From Ascaris suum (Eukaryota; Nematoda; Chromadorea; Rhabditida; Ascarididae): a DNA stretch of 64,000 nucleotides. Position 1 is the stretch's first letter. Every line of letters begins with the position of its first letter. A program made the position numbers and the translations under genes. This document shows positions 48,501 through 60,001 of this stretch, piece by piece. The notes beneath the pieces are model-generated. The model had not been told where the DNA came from and ran no database searches. It saw only the letters and a list, made by a program, of their open reading frames with translations. The stretch spans positions 1,661,083 through 1,725,082 of the forward strand of contig CM024174.1 in NCBI GenBank assembly GCA_013433145.1, written 5' to 3'.

Positions 48501-49560
48501 CATTTATTCATTGAGGTTCTTAGAAATATACTACGTGCAATGAGCAAATTAAATAATTTGAAACGTATAACCTAGGTAAATGTGCATAACATTTCAGTAA
48601 TCAACGGACAATTTTGCTGACGATATTGGTGATATGATACACAGCTCGTATAGATGATCCTCGAGCCGAAAAAAAACTAGATTCCTTCTTAATCACAAAT
48701 AAGGACATCAGTATCCAAAAACGGCTAAGCAAGAATTGACAGTGCCCATCGGTCCTTCAAGTGATCAGTCCTTCAAGTTCAGGTAAGTCTACCTACCTCG
48801 TCAACCGCATACGTCATAGAGATAGAATTCTAAGGCATTGAAAGGGTTTGGACGAGAGGCGAAATAATATTCCAAACATCCGCTAAGAAAAGTCGGCCCA
48901 CCAAACTGTTCGAATTCATGGTGAAATTTCACCTCAGTTAACTATCTTGCGTTAACGAAACAAACCATCAGAGCTGTCGATGTCAAGTGGCAACCCACCC
49001 AGCTCGAATTATCATTCAGTGAGGTAGACTATCACTACAAAATATTGTACTTTACAAATGCAATAAATTCCTGAATGAAAAAAATACCTCAGCCATATTA
49101 AATAAAAAATATCGGTGCCAAAAAACTGCCGGATTGTTAGTAGCAGAATATTTCAAGGGTTCGCAAAAGAGGGCAGGAAAGGATTAAGCGCGAGATAAAG
49201 GAGGGGGGGGGGGGGGGAGGTCGGTATTGACGAGGGAAATTCGGCTGTTCTCTCCCTTCTAGGAAAATACTTCCAAAAGCTCTATGAATATATATAATGC
49301 AATCGTTTATTGTAGATTTAATCCTACGAAAACCTTTCAATATCGAAATGATTGCAATGAAATTTTCAAAACTTTGTTTTCATTTCTATTAAATTCCACA
49401 GGAAATTATCAATGATAATAAGAGATATTCCATTCCTCTTTTGCTGTAAAGGACGAAATGATAAGAGTGAAACGTTATCAACCATAAAGAATGAAAAAAA
49501 TAAAGCTTATTGAAACTAACTTACCCAACTTCGAACTGAATTCGCTCGTTCTGCGTTCAT
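27137..49560 (-). CDS. Long coiled-coil protein, 28 exons, about 1244 aa
   Basis: Exons: 49525-49560, 46760-47131, 46073-46219, 45331-45428, 44387-44549, 43315-43347, 42946-43074, 42056-42175, 41636-41746, 40475-40642, 40286-40318, 39653-39802, 38898-39014, 38269-38385, 37151-37330, 36662-36808, 35915-36079, 34893-34946, 34202-34318, 33578-33655, 32955-33005, 32177-32335, 31651-31713, 30990-31185, 30181-30384, 28264-28468, 27520-27715, 27137-27262. Nearly all junctions are phase 0. The N-terminal ~125 residues look globular and helical (EVVKFMVAIMNEM, HLKEIFRYLDEQ). Then come about 850 residues of E/K/L/R-rich heptads, then a Ser/Thr/Pro linker (GAPHPKPDGSDEG, PPPSHGKHK) and a basic tail (SRMLPGARDTPKS..RSAKKPFAPRN). 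This suggests a centrosomal, spindle or cytoskeletal scaffold; nematode LFI-1/PUMA1-type proteins are a guess only. Least certain are exon 1, exon 18 (weak sites) and the start of exon 10 (40642 or 40651). Confidence 0.85.
29815..29937. repeat. 29-bp direct repeat pair
   Basis: The word AAATGACCGCTTAAACATAT plus CAGGAAACA occurs identically at 29815-29843 and 29909-29937, 94 bases apart. TGAGCCAC also follows both copies. It lies in the intron between the exons at 28264-28468 and 30181-30384. Confidence 0.9.
34731..34778. repeat. (AT)n microsatellite
   Basis: 24 AT units in the coiled-coil gene intron next to the small exon 34893-34946; a shorter (TA) run follows at 34980-35002. Confidence 0.95.
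35000..35395 (+). other. Long open frame antisense in an intron
   Basis: A + strand frame stays open for about 130 codons across the intron between exons 35915-36079 and 34893-34946. It reads VVVRERKGELSLVVRVLEI, then MKAPRKLALMDSTFENLLNF and a Lys/Ser-rich end, stopping at 35395. The first internal ATG is at about 35170 (75 codons). Composition is more protein-like than nearby introns, but there is no recognised domain and the 5' boundary is unclear. Confidence 0.3.
36517..36574. repeat. (AT)n microsatellite
   Basis: 29 AT units in a coiled-coil gene intron, about 90 bases from the exon at 36662-36808. Confidence 0.95.
36990..37118 (-). repeat. tRNA-derived SINE-like remnant
   Basis: The minus strand has a good pol III B box (AAGTTCGAGTCCTGCC) preceded by a possible anticodon-arm remnant (CAGCAATCTTTAGCTGGAGG) and a weak A-box region (CGCTGAAAGGATATGAATCG). 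The T stem does not pair fully, so it is not a working tRNA. It sits in the intron between exons 36662-36808 and 37151-37330. A tRNA pseudogene is the alternative. Confidence 0.4.
40925..41296 (+). other. 123-codon ATG-initiated open frame in an intron
   Basis: Open from ATG to TAA on + within the intron between exons 41636-41746 and 40475-40642. It is Lys/Asn/Tyr/Ile-rich with no recognisable domain. A frame of this length is expected about once by chance in AT-rich sequence of this size, so I would not annotate it as a gene. Confidence 0.15.
47218..47315. repeat. 34-bp tandem repeat, 3 copies
   Basis: Units starting GGATAAGGTTTAGCCTCAAC begin at 47218, 47252 and 47286, the third diverged. 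They lie in the first intron of the coiled-coil gene, about 90 bases upstream of exon 2. Confidence 0.9.
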
Positions 49561-51139
49561 TGTCCTCAAATAAAAGAAAAATAAATATCATTAGTCTTTA
49601 TTTGACTAGGTAAGACGCTCAAAAATAAATCGAAATTATTCAATTAACTGGAAACGAGTTACTCGCTTAATAATACTGTTTTATTGCTATATCATTCCTA
49701 TCAAAACCTTGCGTTTTTTTTTTTTCATTTTGCTATATCATTCCTAAAACTTTTTCATCTATAATACGTTTTTCTATTGCCCACCGGATCTATGCACCAT
49801 CGCGGAAACTTAGCCATCCCATGTTCTGTGGACTGCGTGGGAGGTTTTAGACTCAACAAGCAATCCGGCAATCGGAGGGATGCAATTGGCTGATAATAGA
49901 TGGTTTCTATATGCTGCGATAGCAAGGTACCATAGGTATATCACTGCAACTCGTAGTAATAGTGATATGCTTGGAAGAGCTACGGAGGAACAGATCCCAA
50001 GGTCAACGAAAAACCCTCTTTTTTTTGGGGGGGGGGGGGGGGGGGGAATCCAGTTTTATCGCTTTAATATTTTCTTTAGGACGTTTATGCATGGATGATA
50101 TAGAGCCTATCCACTTTCCCAAGTGTATTACTCCAGAAAGCACTATGCGTGCTTCCTGAATTTTCCAGGATCCACCTTCTACTTCTGTTGCACTACGTGC
50201 TGGAACTCCTGGATCGAAATTAAACGTACCGGATTTAAACACCGGCTAGATACCGGATTTGAATAAATACCGGGCTAGATACCGGATTTAAATCTTTCGA
50301 ACGTATGCAAATCTTTTAAAATATAATAACTGATAGTATCAAATCGTTTGAAAACAATCATCTCGATAATATTTCAGAGGTGAAAGATATCGCGACGATA
50401 ACAGGATTCGGCTAGGAGAAGCATCTCAAATATTAACGTCACTAGTTTTTCCAAGCCAAAATAAACACAAACTGCAAAAGACATACAAAAACCGCACGAC
50501 CTATCACAAATGACTACAACATCGAACACTCAATAAGTTACTGGAGTGAATCGAACTGAAACATTTTTGGATTTTGTAATTGGCCACCCGACCACGTGAT
50601 ATGCATTTTTTGATTTAAATTGCTATGGAAAATTCGGCCTAAAAATCCCATATATAATATTCGTTGAAAAATAAATATTTATAATTTAATTGAACCGATC
50701 GCTCATATAAATTTCCAATGAAAGATTTCATTTCTCTAATCGTGGAGGATGTAAAATGTAATCCCATCATTACAAAATATGGTCGAATTTTAGGTACATC
50801 CGGATTTTGGGACTGTGCATCTAAAATGAAGTATTTGTGCGTTCTCGTTGTTGGATCGCTTGCAAAAGAGATGAGGAGGGGGAGGGGGGGAGAGGGGGAG
50901 GGGTTTCCCGATCTATTCATCTAAATCCACTTAAATCTATTAACTCCGCTTTCGGCATTTACTAAGCTGAAATTAAGAAACGTGTAAGGATTTCGGGCCC
51001 TATTTTTTTGCCCTCTGTCTTTGGTTTGCCTCTCAAGGATCCGCAAATCCCTTCCCTTTCGAGGCTTGACCAGCGTTGTGCAGTCTGGTAATAAGACAAA
51101 AGGTCAATCTATTAGGCCTCAAAAAAATTAAAAGTAGTA
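49561..51139. other. Intergenic, upstream of the coiled-coil gene
   Basis: Presumed promoter side of the minus-strand coiled-coil gene. It holds a G homopolymer at about 50029-50047, a short repeated phrase ATACCGGATTTAAA near 50230-50290, and a G-rich purine tract at 50873-50902. The minus frame 50003-50242 is open but has no domain I recognise. Confidence 0.4.
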
Positions 51140-51300
51140 ACTGCGGAGAGGGCAACACGACAGCAAGGGGATGAGCGGAGGTGGTCGTCGATCCGACAAA
51201 GCCTTCGCACGAATAGTCCCACCTCCGCATCAACCAACACTGCACGCTCCTCACGCCTGGGCCGTATTCCGAAGCTAAGCGATACCCCACGTAGACAACA
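51140..51300. ncRNA. GC-rich foldable island, candidate structured RNA
   Basis: About 160 bases much richer in G+C than their surroundings. A perfect 10-bp stem GCGGAGGTGG (51175-51184) pairs with CCACCTCCGC (51219-51228). The 3' part on + (CACTGCACGCTCC..GCCTGGGC..GAAGCTAAGCGATACCCC) has words reminiscent of SRP RNA and 5S rRNA, but neither fits along its length. Both strands are open for about 80-100 codons, probably because of composition. It could be a structured RNA, a 5S/7SL-derived SINE or an unknown repeat. Confidence 0.3.
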
Positions 51301-51888
51301 CAACATAAGCAAACAAAACAAATAAGAGAAAACATCTATTCTACAATAAAGAAACAACAACAAGAATATCTATAATCGATATCGCAATGAGATCTCACTA
51401 CTCTAAACGGCACCTAAAAAGTGATAGTTTGTCGGCTACAATCATAAGACATGGCAAGGAATTCCAAATAGGGGCAAAAAAAAAAATGGAAAACAAATGA
51501 ACTGAAATGAATTTTCAATGAAAGAGAGAAACTTTTCAGACAATAATACGATTCATCAAATTCAAAAAAAAAAATTTTTTTTTTTTTGCATAGGTTTCTA
51601 CAACATTATGACATGAAATAAACTCAAATTCCCACTCGTATCACAACAAGCAATCCTTGATTGGCGCTCAATTGCAATGAGAATATTCATCGGAATGGAT
51701 CGCAACGATTAGCTTAGAATATCGAAATCATTGTTACTAGGATCGGCTATCCTCTAAAATTACGCACTAAGCGATAGTTACTTTTTGCGACCGGATCTGG
51801 GACTTCTGAAGGAGTATCGGCGAAGGAAAGAAATAAAAGTCGTTTACTACGAGTAGAAGAACCACGCGTCGATGAGTAATAAACAAAT

Positions 51889-52096
51889 ACACTAATTAGC
51901 AAGCAAGATCGCAGCCTATTTATATCTTCGGCTATGGCCTCGAAGGCACGGGGAGGTCATAATCCACACGGGAGAGATACTACTTCAAGATCAAACAAGT
52001 ATGAGCATACAAATTGTTACACAAATGAAGATCACCACGATCACTGCGACAATAAAACTCATTTGATCACAACCGACCACTCGTTAACATTTATTA
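51889..52096 (+). repeat. Dispersed repeat, copy B
   Basis: Same orientation as 18685-18890 and most similar over the first 90 bases. It lies in intergenic sequence 33 kb away, so it is not a local tandem duplication. Confidence 0.85.
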
Positions 52097-53755
52097 AAGT
52101 GGGGTTTTTTAATCTAATAGGCTGCTTTTACAAGTAATTTAGTCAATCAATAATGGCCCCATAATTTGTGAAATAATTGACAAGTATACTTATATTATTA
52201 CTATTTATTTGTTCAAGTACGATATTGAAATCACCAACAATTATTGAAATATAAATAATAGAGCCATCAATTGTTCAAAAAAAAAAGTTGAAAACTCTCG
52301 AATTTCCTAAATATAACAATCTGATCAAAGATATTCTGTTATGAAATTAAATTGATATGCATTTGCATAAGAAGCGTTAGCATTTATCAAATCATATTCA
52401 ATATTCAACGATAATGTTTCACTTCCTTCGAAAAAAAAAGAAGAATGCCTCCTTGTTAAAATAATGCTATCATGCACCTTTCATAGGTAAAATCCACCTG
52501 GACAATATGTTACACTTGGAATTCAGTAACACCTTTGATATCATAGTAATCTTAAAAGTAATAAAAAGTATGTATCGATTGAAACAAACGAACGCGCGAA
52601 CGCTTAATTTCAGTTCAAAATTTAAAAAGCGCGCGAAGTCGAATCGTCGATTGTTGACTCGTAGTTGACAAATGCCTGCAATGTGCAATGGGAGATTTGA
52701 ATTGAATGGAAAGGAATTGAATTCGTCGGAAATTGTTATACGTTCATATGATGGTACTTGCAGAATTTGTTTATGATCGAGAATACAGAAGTGACATCAT
52801 CGGAATTGAATGAATTAAAGAAACGTTCATTGAATATTCGCGATAGTTTATGACAATTAGGTGGATAGTTTTCTTCGTGAAGTATGATGCACTAATATCA
52901 GTAAATATTGCAAGTTAAAATATCTTTGAGTTCAATGCGGTAAAGCCGAGTTCCTCGAAGTTCGACGAAAGAATTTGAGGTAGTCTCTGATGCGGACCAC
53001 ATCAGGATCGGGTACCTGGCAGCCGCTACTTAGCTGCCATGGCGATAATACTGTCTAAAGTTGTGTATTCTCTCTAATTACCTGTACATAAATTTGTCAC
53101 TAGTTGATTTACCGTCTTAGTGAAGGGGATTGGCTGTGATTGCGTGCGCAGAAGATTAGATTCTCTGGAAGAGAAGGAAATAAGACCTTCAGTTAAAGAA
53201 AGGAAGTGGAAAGATGAGCGGAGAGAGATCGGGTATAGACAATAGTCACTAAGAAAAGGAATAACAATGGAATGAAACATATTTGGAAATTTTAGGCAAG
53301 AATATGTATTCGTTTCTCATTTGGTGTTCTAATAATTTATACTCAAAAAAAAAAAAACTAAACAAATAAATAAATAAATAAGTATAAAACTCAAGGAAGC
53401 CTTTCACAGTGTGCGAATTATAAATGAATATTGAGATGGGAGGATTACCTTACTCGAGTAAATGTCATACATTTTACTGCAATGCTAGCATGATTCGATA
53501 ATTACTAACAATCACTATAAGAACGCAACAACAACCTAATCAATCGATTTCGATCGCGATCACCTAGTATGTTTGATTCGCACCGTTGTGGATCTTTATG
53601 ATGCACTATGTTCCGCTAAAGGACGACAGAAGGGTATACAGGATTGATATCTGAGGTGAAGTTGTGTTATTTTAATTACTGAAAAACATGTGAATGAGAC
53701 TTCTTCGCAGGTATTATGCTTTAATTTTGAAGCCATATAGCGAGCATGTTAGCCA
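52097..53755. other. Intergenic, no gene seen
   Basis: A/T-rich with short A runs; no exon chain on either strand. Confidence 0.5.
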
Positions 53756-53827
53756 GGCTGAGTGGTCTAGTGGTATGATTCTCGCTTCGGGTGCGAGAGG
53801 TCCCGGTTTCGATCACCGGCTCAGCCC
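53756..53827 (+). tRNA. tRNA-Pro (anticodon CGG)
   Basis: A 72-nt cloverleaf. Acceptor GGCTGAG (53756-53762) pairs with CTCAGCC (53820-53826) with discriminator C. Anticodon stem CTCGC/GCGAG encloses loop TTCGGGT, with CGG at 53788-53790. T arm CCGGT-TTCGATC-ACCGG pairs fully. The D arm has the usual A box (TGGTCTAGTGG). No intron. A run of four T at 53835-53838 is a plausible pol III terminator. Confidence 0.97.
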
Positions 53828-53834
53828 TAAAACG

Positions 53835-53838
53835 TTTT
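53835..53838 (+). terminator. Pol III terminator of tRNA-Pro
   Basis: TTTT eight bases after the tRNA 3' end. Confidence 0.7.
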
Positions 53839-55210
53839 CTCTCCTTCACTCAAATCGTGTCAACACCTAAGCGGTGCTAACGGCAGAGTGAACTCGCTCT
53901 TTGCAAAATCGAATTTAGTTGTGTTGTCATGTCTGCGTTCTTGTTTGTATTTGTCTGTATATATTTCCAGCTTTCCTAAATTTCAGACATCTCAATGAAA
54001 AAAGCTTAAATACTCTATAACAGTTCACTAGACACTTCAGCGACTATTTTGGAACATAATATGGTGAATAGCTTGTTTGTTTGTTGCTTGTTTGTGTTGT
54101 TTGTCTGTCGTTGTCGGCAAGTTTGAACAAGCGTTGAATCAACGGATCGAATTACGCTTAACGATCATTGCCTACTCATCAAGCATATTCCAATCGAATT
54201 TCCTTGCAACTTATCGTTGACTTAGCTGCCCGATCCGTAAAGAAGTTTGCAAGTTTTAGTAAATTCCCAACAACTTTCGCAAATAAATTCATTAAGTTAT
54301 CGATCGTCTTTAATGGGTTTATATCGATTAGAAAGAATCGAATAAGCTATGAAATATTTCTTTATTAAAATCTAAAGCGAATTATTCTGTCATAAATTTG
54401 CATATATTTTATTGATGAATAATTAAAGCTTTTAAAGAATTTCATTTAATGATAATAGAGAGTCTATGAAAAAATTGCCTAATAATTCAACAATTTTTTT
54501 ATATTTACTTCAATGGTTTAATTCGAAAAATAAACTCAATTTTTTCAGTGTTATTGTGAATAAAATGAGGTGGTCACTTTTTTTTTTTGGTACTTCCTTT
54601 CTCGTTTATTTATTTATTTTTAGCTAATAAAATTCTTGCTGAAACGATGTTGAATTTTGTGCTAATTTATAGAGAATTTTCGCAAAGGGACGCATTCTCT
54701 TATATGGAGTCGGAGCGGAGTCGGAGCTTTTAATGAGAGCAAAATTACGAGTTTCGATTCTATAGAAAGATATAATCTTCAATTAAAAAAAAAAAAATCT
54801 GAGATCGTTTTATGCACAAAATGCAATAGTAATGAAAAGCATTGACTATCACAATGTTTTGAGGGTAATCGAGAGAGGAGAAACACTGAAGAGGATGGTG
54901 TGGGGGGGAGGTTACAAGGGGAACTAAATTAAATAAAAGGAGGTGAATTCCTGCGAGGAAAATTTCAGCAAATAAATGAGCAAGTTTATATTAAAGAAGG
55001 GAATCAATGCAAAAAATAAGAAGATTTCGTAGAGAAGTGAATCGATCAAGCATACTTCCAAGTGCATCTTCGACAGCCGCTGGTCAGCTGTGTTTGTTAT
55101 ATTTGTCTCAAGTAATCAACTTTTGGTGGGGAATTTGCTCGTTCATTTTTCGAAAATTGCCTCATTTATTGATTCATTTCTGTAAATATTTTCATGAAGA
55201 GAAATTTGTT

Positions 55211-55345
55211 CCCCCCCCCCCCCCCGTTCAAGTTTAATGTTACTTCGTCTTCTATGTGTTCCTCCCCCCCCCCCCCGTTCAAGTTTAATGTTACTTCGTC
55301 TTCTATGTGTTCCTTCCCTCCCCTCCCCCCCCCCCCCCCCCCCCT
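55211..55345. repeat. 51-bp tandem duplication flanked by poly-C
   Basis: GTTCAAGTTTAATGTTACTT with the following CGTCTTCTATGTGTTCCT occurs identically from 55226 and from 55277, each preceded by a C homopolymer of 14 or more; a third C block (about 55321-55345) follows. Confidence 0.95.
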
Positions 55346-57358
55346 CTCGGATCTGCCTCTTCGTCTATCAGTTTGATTTCTTCTAGCTCATATCCACTCC
55401 ACATACCTCTTGTTATTTAGTTTATTTGTTGTTATCGTTGGTCGCGATATCTCATATTTTAGCTCTTTCTTTCTCTTTTCAAATCTTATTTCTTTTATCT
55501 TTTCTATCTCAAAAAAATCGTTCTATTTCAAACTATCTCTTTTCTCTTAAATCTCTTCACATGATTATTTTAAACGTTATTATTTTCGTTCTTTTATTCT
55601 TTCGTTAATATTCATCTATTTATTTATTGTTCTATTTATTCATTGATTTTCCTCTTTTTTTTCTTTGAATAACAGTATATACTTTGATAGTTTTCTTTCT
55701 TATTACATCTTTTTATTTTGTTTTTTTCTCTTTCTTCCCTCACTTTTTATACTCCATCTATGCAAATTGCACAGATATTTCATCAGTTCCTATGTAGTTT
55801 TTTATTCTCTCTTCACTTCATTTACTCTATTTTCTATGTCTAATATGCTCTTAAATGCTTTAGATCGTTGTCAATATCTCTGATTTTGATGTATCGCCAT
55901 TTGCACAGTTTTCTTTGTCTGTTTAAATAAAGAAAGCAACACTGCTGCCCCCCCCCCCCCTATCCCCTTTCTTAGGTTCCCTCCCTTCACCATAGAATCC
56001 CCTCCCCACCACAGAATTCTCTTGAAATGGAATACGGACATATAGGTATATAAGAAATATACAACGAAAAGTGCAGAATTTCATCCCCCATCGTTGAAAG
56101 ATCAAACAAATTCGGTACTAGTAATTGAAATATAAAAGTAGATCGACTATAACCATAATACTCTCTAGTAGCACCAACAATTGTCATCGCATACTTAGTA
56201 CACCCTTGCAAGTCAGTGAACAAGACATTCTTGTTGACAACAAGCTGGCAGCAGGTTTCGCCTCGCTCGATAATTCTATGAGTCATCATTGATGCTTGAT
56301 ATATGTTGAAATGTCGTTTTTTCTGGATTTATCTGTATTTCCGGAAACATTTACCTGTACCATTCGTACTCATCCACGCAGAACTTTTAGTTATTTCATT
56401 ACGGTAGATTTGTTTGCAACCGTTTGTAAAATTATTCCGGATATCGATTGTAAATTTCTTCATCTGTCGTGATCGTGTTTCTTGCTAACAATTGTTTGAC
56501 GCCTCGTCCCTCATGGTTTTTCGTTATATTTCATCTTTCTATATCATCTCATCCCATTGATTCATCGTTCATATTTCACTAATGTTCTCTTTCTCTATCG
56601 GTCTCGTCAACCATTAAGTGACGCGTATTGGCGGATCGCTTCATATGCTCACACGCGTTCAATGTATGCAGCGCCTAGTTTATCGGCGGTTTTCATTGCT
56701 TTTGTGTTCTTGCTTGGCAGGTGGCTTCTTTTTTTTCGGGAATATAGTTTTGTTTTCGTACTGGTAATATCAGTAATACAAATATATTAGCACCATACAA
56801 GTAACACTAATATACTGCTACGGTACCAGTATACTAGTATTATTAGTAATGGTTCCCCTAGAAATTCTAGTATTAATAAATCTCAGTTATATTTAAGCTC
56901 ATCCACGTCAAAGTTTAGCGCTGACGAAATTTCTGCGTCTGTAGTATCGGTACGCAGTTTAATGATTGCAGTTCGTTTGAATAATTAAGGTCTTTCTATG
57001 TCCAAGCTTATAATGGTTACAGCTATCCAAAGTGTAGGCATAATCGAGGGGTGCTCGAGGGGGAGGGGTTTGCGCAAAAATGGAAGAGGGGGGGATAATA
57101 CAAAAAGAGTAGTGCGAGTATATTTATTGCAGGGATAAAGTTTGCTGACAATTTTGCTGTCCGTATGCTAATATCCCAATCAGATGACCGATTCTGTGCT
57201 TAGTTAATGTGGGAGCATATTTTTTCGCAAGGATGGATTTTTCAATATTTTCTGCTTTCCACAAATGTAACTGAATCCTTGTGATTATGACCTATGAATA
57301 GGGAAATGCAGTGAATTGACTTTTAAAAATCTGGATGTTTTTCCAACGAGGGAATAAC

Positions 57359-57361
<3 letters not shown>

Positions 57362-57414
<53 letters not shown>
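57362..57414. repeat. (AG)n microsatellite
   Basis: About 26 AG units, followed by a G-rich tract. Confidence 0.95.
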
Positions 57415-57418
<4 letters not shown>

Positions 57419-59599
57419 AGGGAGGGGGGATAAAGCATGCAGTTTCATCTTGCTTGATTATAGCTGCAGATGTATAATACTCCTTATCCATATGGTTCTA
57501 GATTGCGTGAAGCCAGTCTAGAATTGAGGAGTTTACGTTGTACAGACGATACAAATAGAGAGAGGATTCTACTTAAAGAAAGCTTTTCTTTTTGCTTCAA
57601 TTTGCCACATAGAAGTCAAAAACAAACAAACAAAAATGGATAAAAATTTAGACGTAGTTGTAATAAATGTACTAGATTTCGAGTTTGTGATAAATGAGAT
57701 CGATGATCGGAATCGAAACCGGAGTCACACTTTATCCACTTGCATATGATCATATATTAAATCGGCTCCGAATTTCACTTCCGTTTGTGAACGGAATCGC
57801 ATATAATCGAAATTGTTAGGTTTGTTTGTTGCATTACTAGGAGATTTTTTTTTTTGCAATTTCTCAATAAAAAAAAACTATATTCAATCAATTCTTTCTG
57901 ATTTTTTTATTAATTAATGAAAAAATTTTTGATCATTTTAAATAAATTTAACGCTGCTATATTCATTGTTTCTCATCATCACTAATATTTATTAGTTATT
58001 TTAAACGATTATATTTATATTATTTCTATAGAAGAAATCATTTTTAGAGAGTAAATTAGATATGAAAAGCAAATTTAATTGAAGTTTTTTATGGATATCA
58101 TTAGTACGAATTGAATTAAATTCTTTTTTTTTCTCGTTTTATCTCTCTTTTTTTTTATTGGAAAATAAATTTCGAAAATTTTTTTAAAATATAACAAAAT
58201 TTATTTATTGTCTAATTTTTCATCTCGTAGATCAATAAGCGTAATTTATTGTCTACGTAGAGCAAATAATTTTATAGATAGGTAGATGATGATCGTTTAT
58301 AGAAACCAAAGTGTAATTGTTCTACCATTCTTTTTTTTTGTTGTAAGTATTAGTTTTGTTATTGAAAATGCGCACTTAGGATAAAATGATCGATTTTTTT
58401 TTTTTTGGAAAACTAATTTTGCCGAGGGAGAGGGGGGGGCTTTATTCACTAATATACGGTTGCATTTCCGGTGAACATAAAGGCTAGAATGTATAGAGGC
58501 ACATATGGCCATAGACTGAAGTGAGCTTTATGACAGAATGGTAGATCATGCAGCGATAAATTTGCTCATAGTGATGTTTTTTATTGGTGGTAAGAGGATG
58601 TTGAAGGTAGCCAACCTGATCGGATTTTTGTTGGGAAGCCGCAATTTCGGTTTTAATCGGCCGTAATTCAGTTTTCGGATTTTTTTTCCTTCTTTCCCGG
58701 TTGTAAGCGAATTCCTCTCGATTGATGACCGGTTACTATCACAAATTGGAGGCTTGACTTATCAGTAACAAATGCGACTAGCGCATCATTCTTTATTCAT
58801 GTCGTCGACTAGGCTGACGTTGACATTTACGGAAGGTCTACTGTTTGGGGTCTCATATGGTTTCCGGATGATCTCACTATATCGAAACTCCTAATGAATA
58901 TGATGTGATTTCCGGTGAGCAATATTAACGCTATTGCTTTGCGCTGCATTTCGTTTATCGATCGGTCTTTCGATCTTATTGCTATATGCTTTCGTGTGTT
59001 GAGCTTTTTGTAACGTTTTTGTGATGGCCCATCGGCTATTGAGCACTTTTTAATATCTCACGTTTTAAGTTCCCACTCTAAGGTTTTTTTAAATAAATTT
59101 CGCCTCAGTGAAAAAATTTTTTTCTTCAACATTTTTGAAAATTTTCAATTTTTTGCACGAACGGAGTGCTCAGTTACTAAAGATATTCAGTGTTGAACTT
59201 TTTGAGGCAGATTTCAATTTTAAGGGATATACTTTTCGCTATCGACTGTTAAAATAAAGATTAAACCACTTGGTGAGGAAAGCTCGAGAAACCGAATAGG
59301 TACTGCTCGGTTTTGCAATCGCAATGAAAACTCGGATCGGTTTAACTCATAGCGGTGTAAATATGTTCGAATCCGCCGCCGATGCAATTCCAGATTTAAC
59401 CAGAGTTACTTTGTAGCTGTCAGAAATGTACTCGCCTTGGCATGTGTTACTTTAGAGTATTGTGCTAGGAAGACGACTCCATTGTGTCTAGTGTTATTGA
59501 TCTGTGCAATTGATTTTTATCGTTTATCGGATGTACATGTTTATTGATATGATAAGAGATTCATTAAAAGCCTTCAATATCTTTTAGATACGTGCGAAA

Positions 59600-59826
59600 A
59601 TGTCACAGCCATACGGCTACGCCGGGCAACCACCCTATCAGCAACAAGCTGGCTATTACCCTCAAGGAAGCAATCCTTATCAAAGTGGTCCGCAACCACC
59701 ACCACCAGCCGGATGGGCTCCTCAAGGAGGTCAGCCTGGTAAGATGATTTGCTTTCTGTGGCAACAGCTTTTGGGGTAAATTGAATTAACTAGCTGTATA
59801 CTTCCCATTTTTCAGGTGCAGTCTGA
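59600..59826 (+). CDS. Small Gln/Pro/Gly/Tyr-rich protein, 49 aa
   Basis: Two exons, 59600-59738 and 59816-59826, joined at CCTG|GTAAGA and TTTTTCAG|GTGCAG. They encode 49 residues from [16 protein letters not shown] to GGQPGAV. The 5' side has a splice acceptor (CTTTTAG) 12 bases before the ATG, either from a leader intron or as a trans-splice site. AATAAA at 59840-59845 lies 14 bases after the stop. Composition resembles the PQG/YPQ-rich tails of rhodopsin-tail and PEF-type proteins, but no folded domain follows. It looks like a complete, expressed small gene; the alternative is the N-terminus of a longer isoform using another downstream exon. Confidence 0.7.
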
Positions 59827-59839
59827 TGTAATTGTGTAA

Positions 59840-59845
59840 AATAAA
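59840..59845 (+). promoter_or_regulatory. Polyadenylation signal AATAAA
   Basis: Canonical hexamer 14 bases downstream of the stop codon of the 49-aa gene. Confidence 0.6.
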
Positions 59846-59910
59846 TATAAAACTATAAATGTAAGTATATAAACATATAAATGTATGAACAATATAATGT
59901 ACTTGTACGT

Positions 59911-59913
<3 letters not shown>

Positions 59914-59989
<76 letters not shown>
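59914..59989. repeat. (TA)n microsatellite
   Basis: About 38 TA units just downstream of the 49-aa gene. Confidence 0.95.

Positions 59990-60001
<12 letters not shown>

Larger units (their letters stand above)
53839..59599. other. Long intergenic stretch, no supported gene
   Basis: A/T-rich with T-rich pyrimidine blocks (55440-55920) and several C or G homopolymers. The minus frame 55987-56289 (100 codons, ATG start) and the + frame 55007-55237 are the longest candidates; neither has a recognisable domain or partner exons. A short block near 56780-56870 is rich in ACTAGTATTA/TACTGGTA-like words. Confidence 0.4.
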
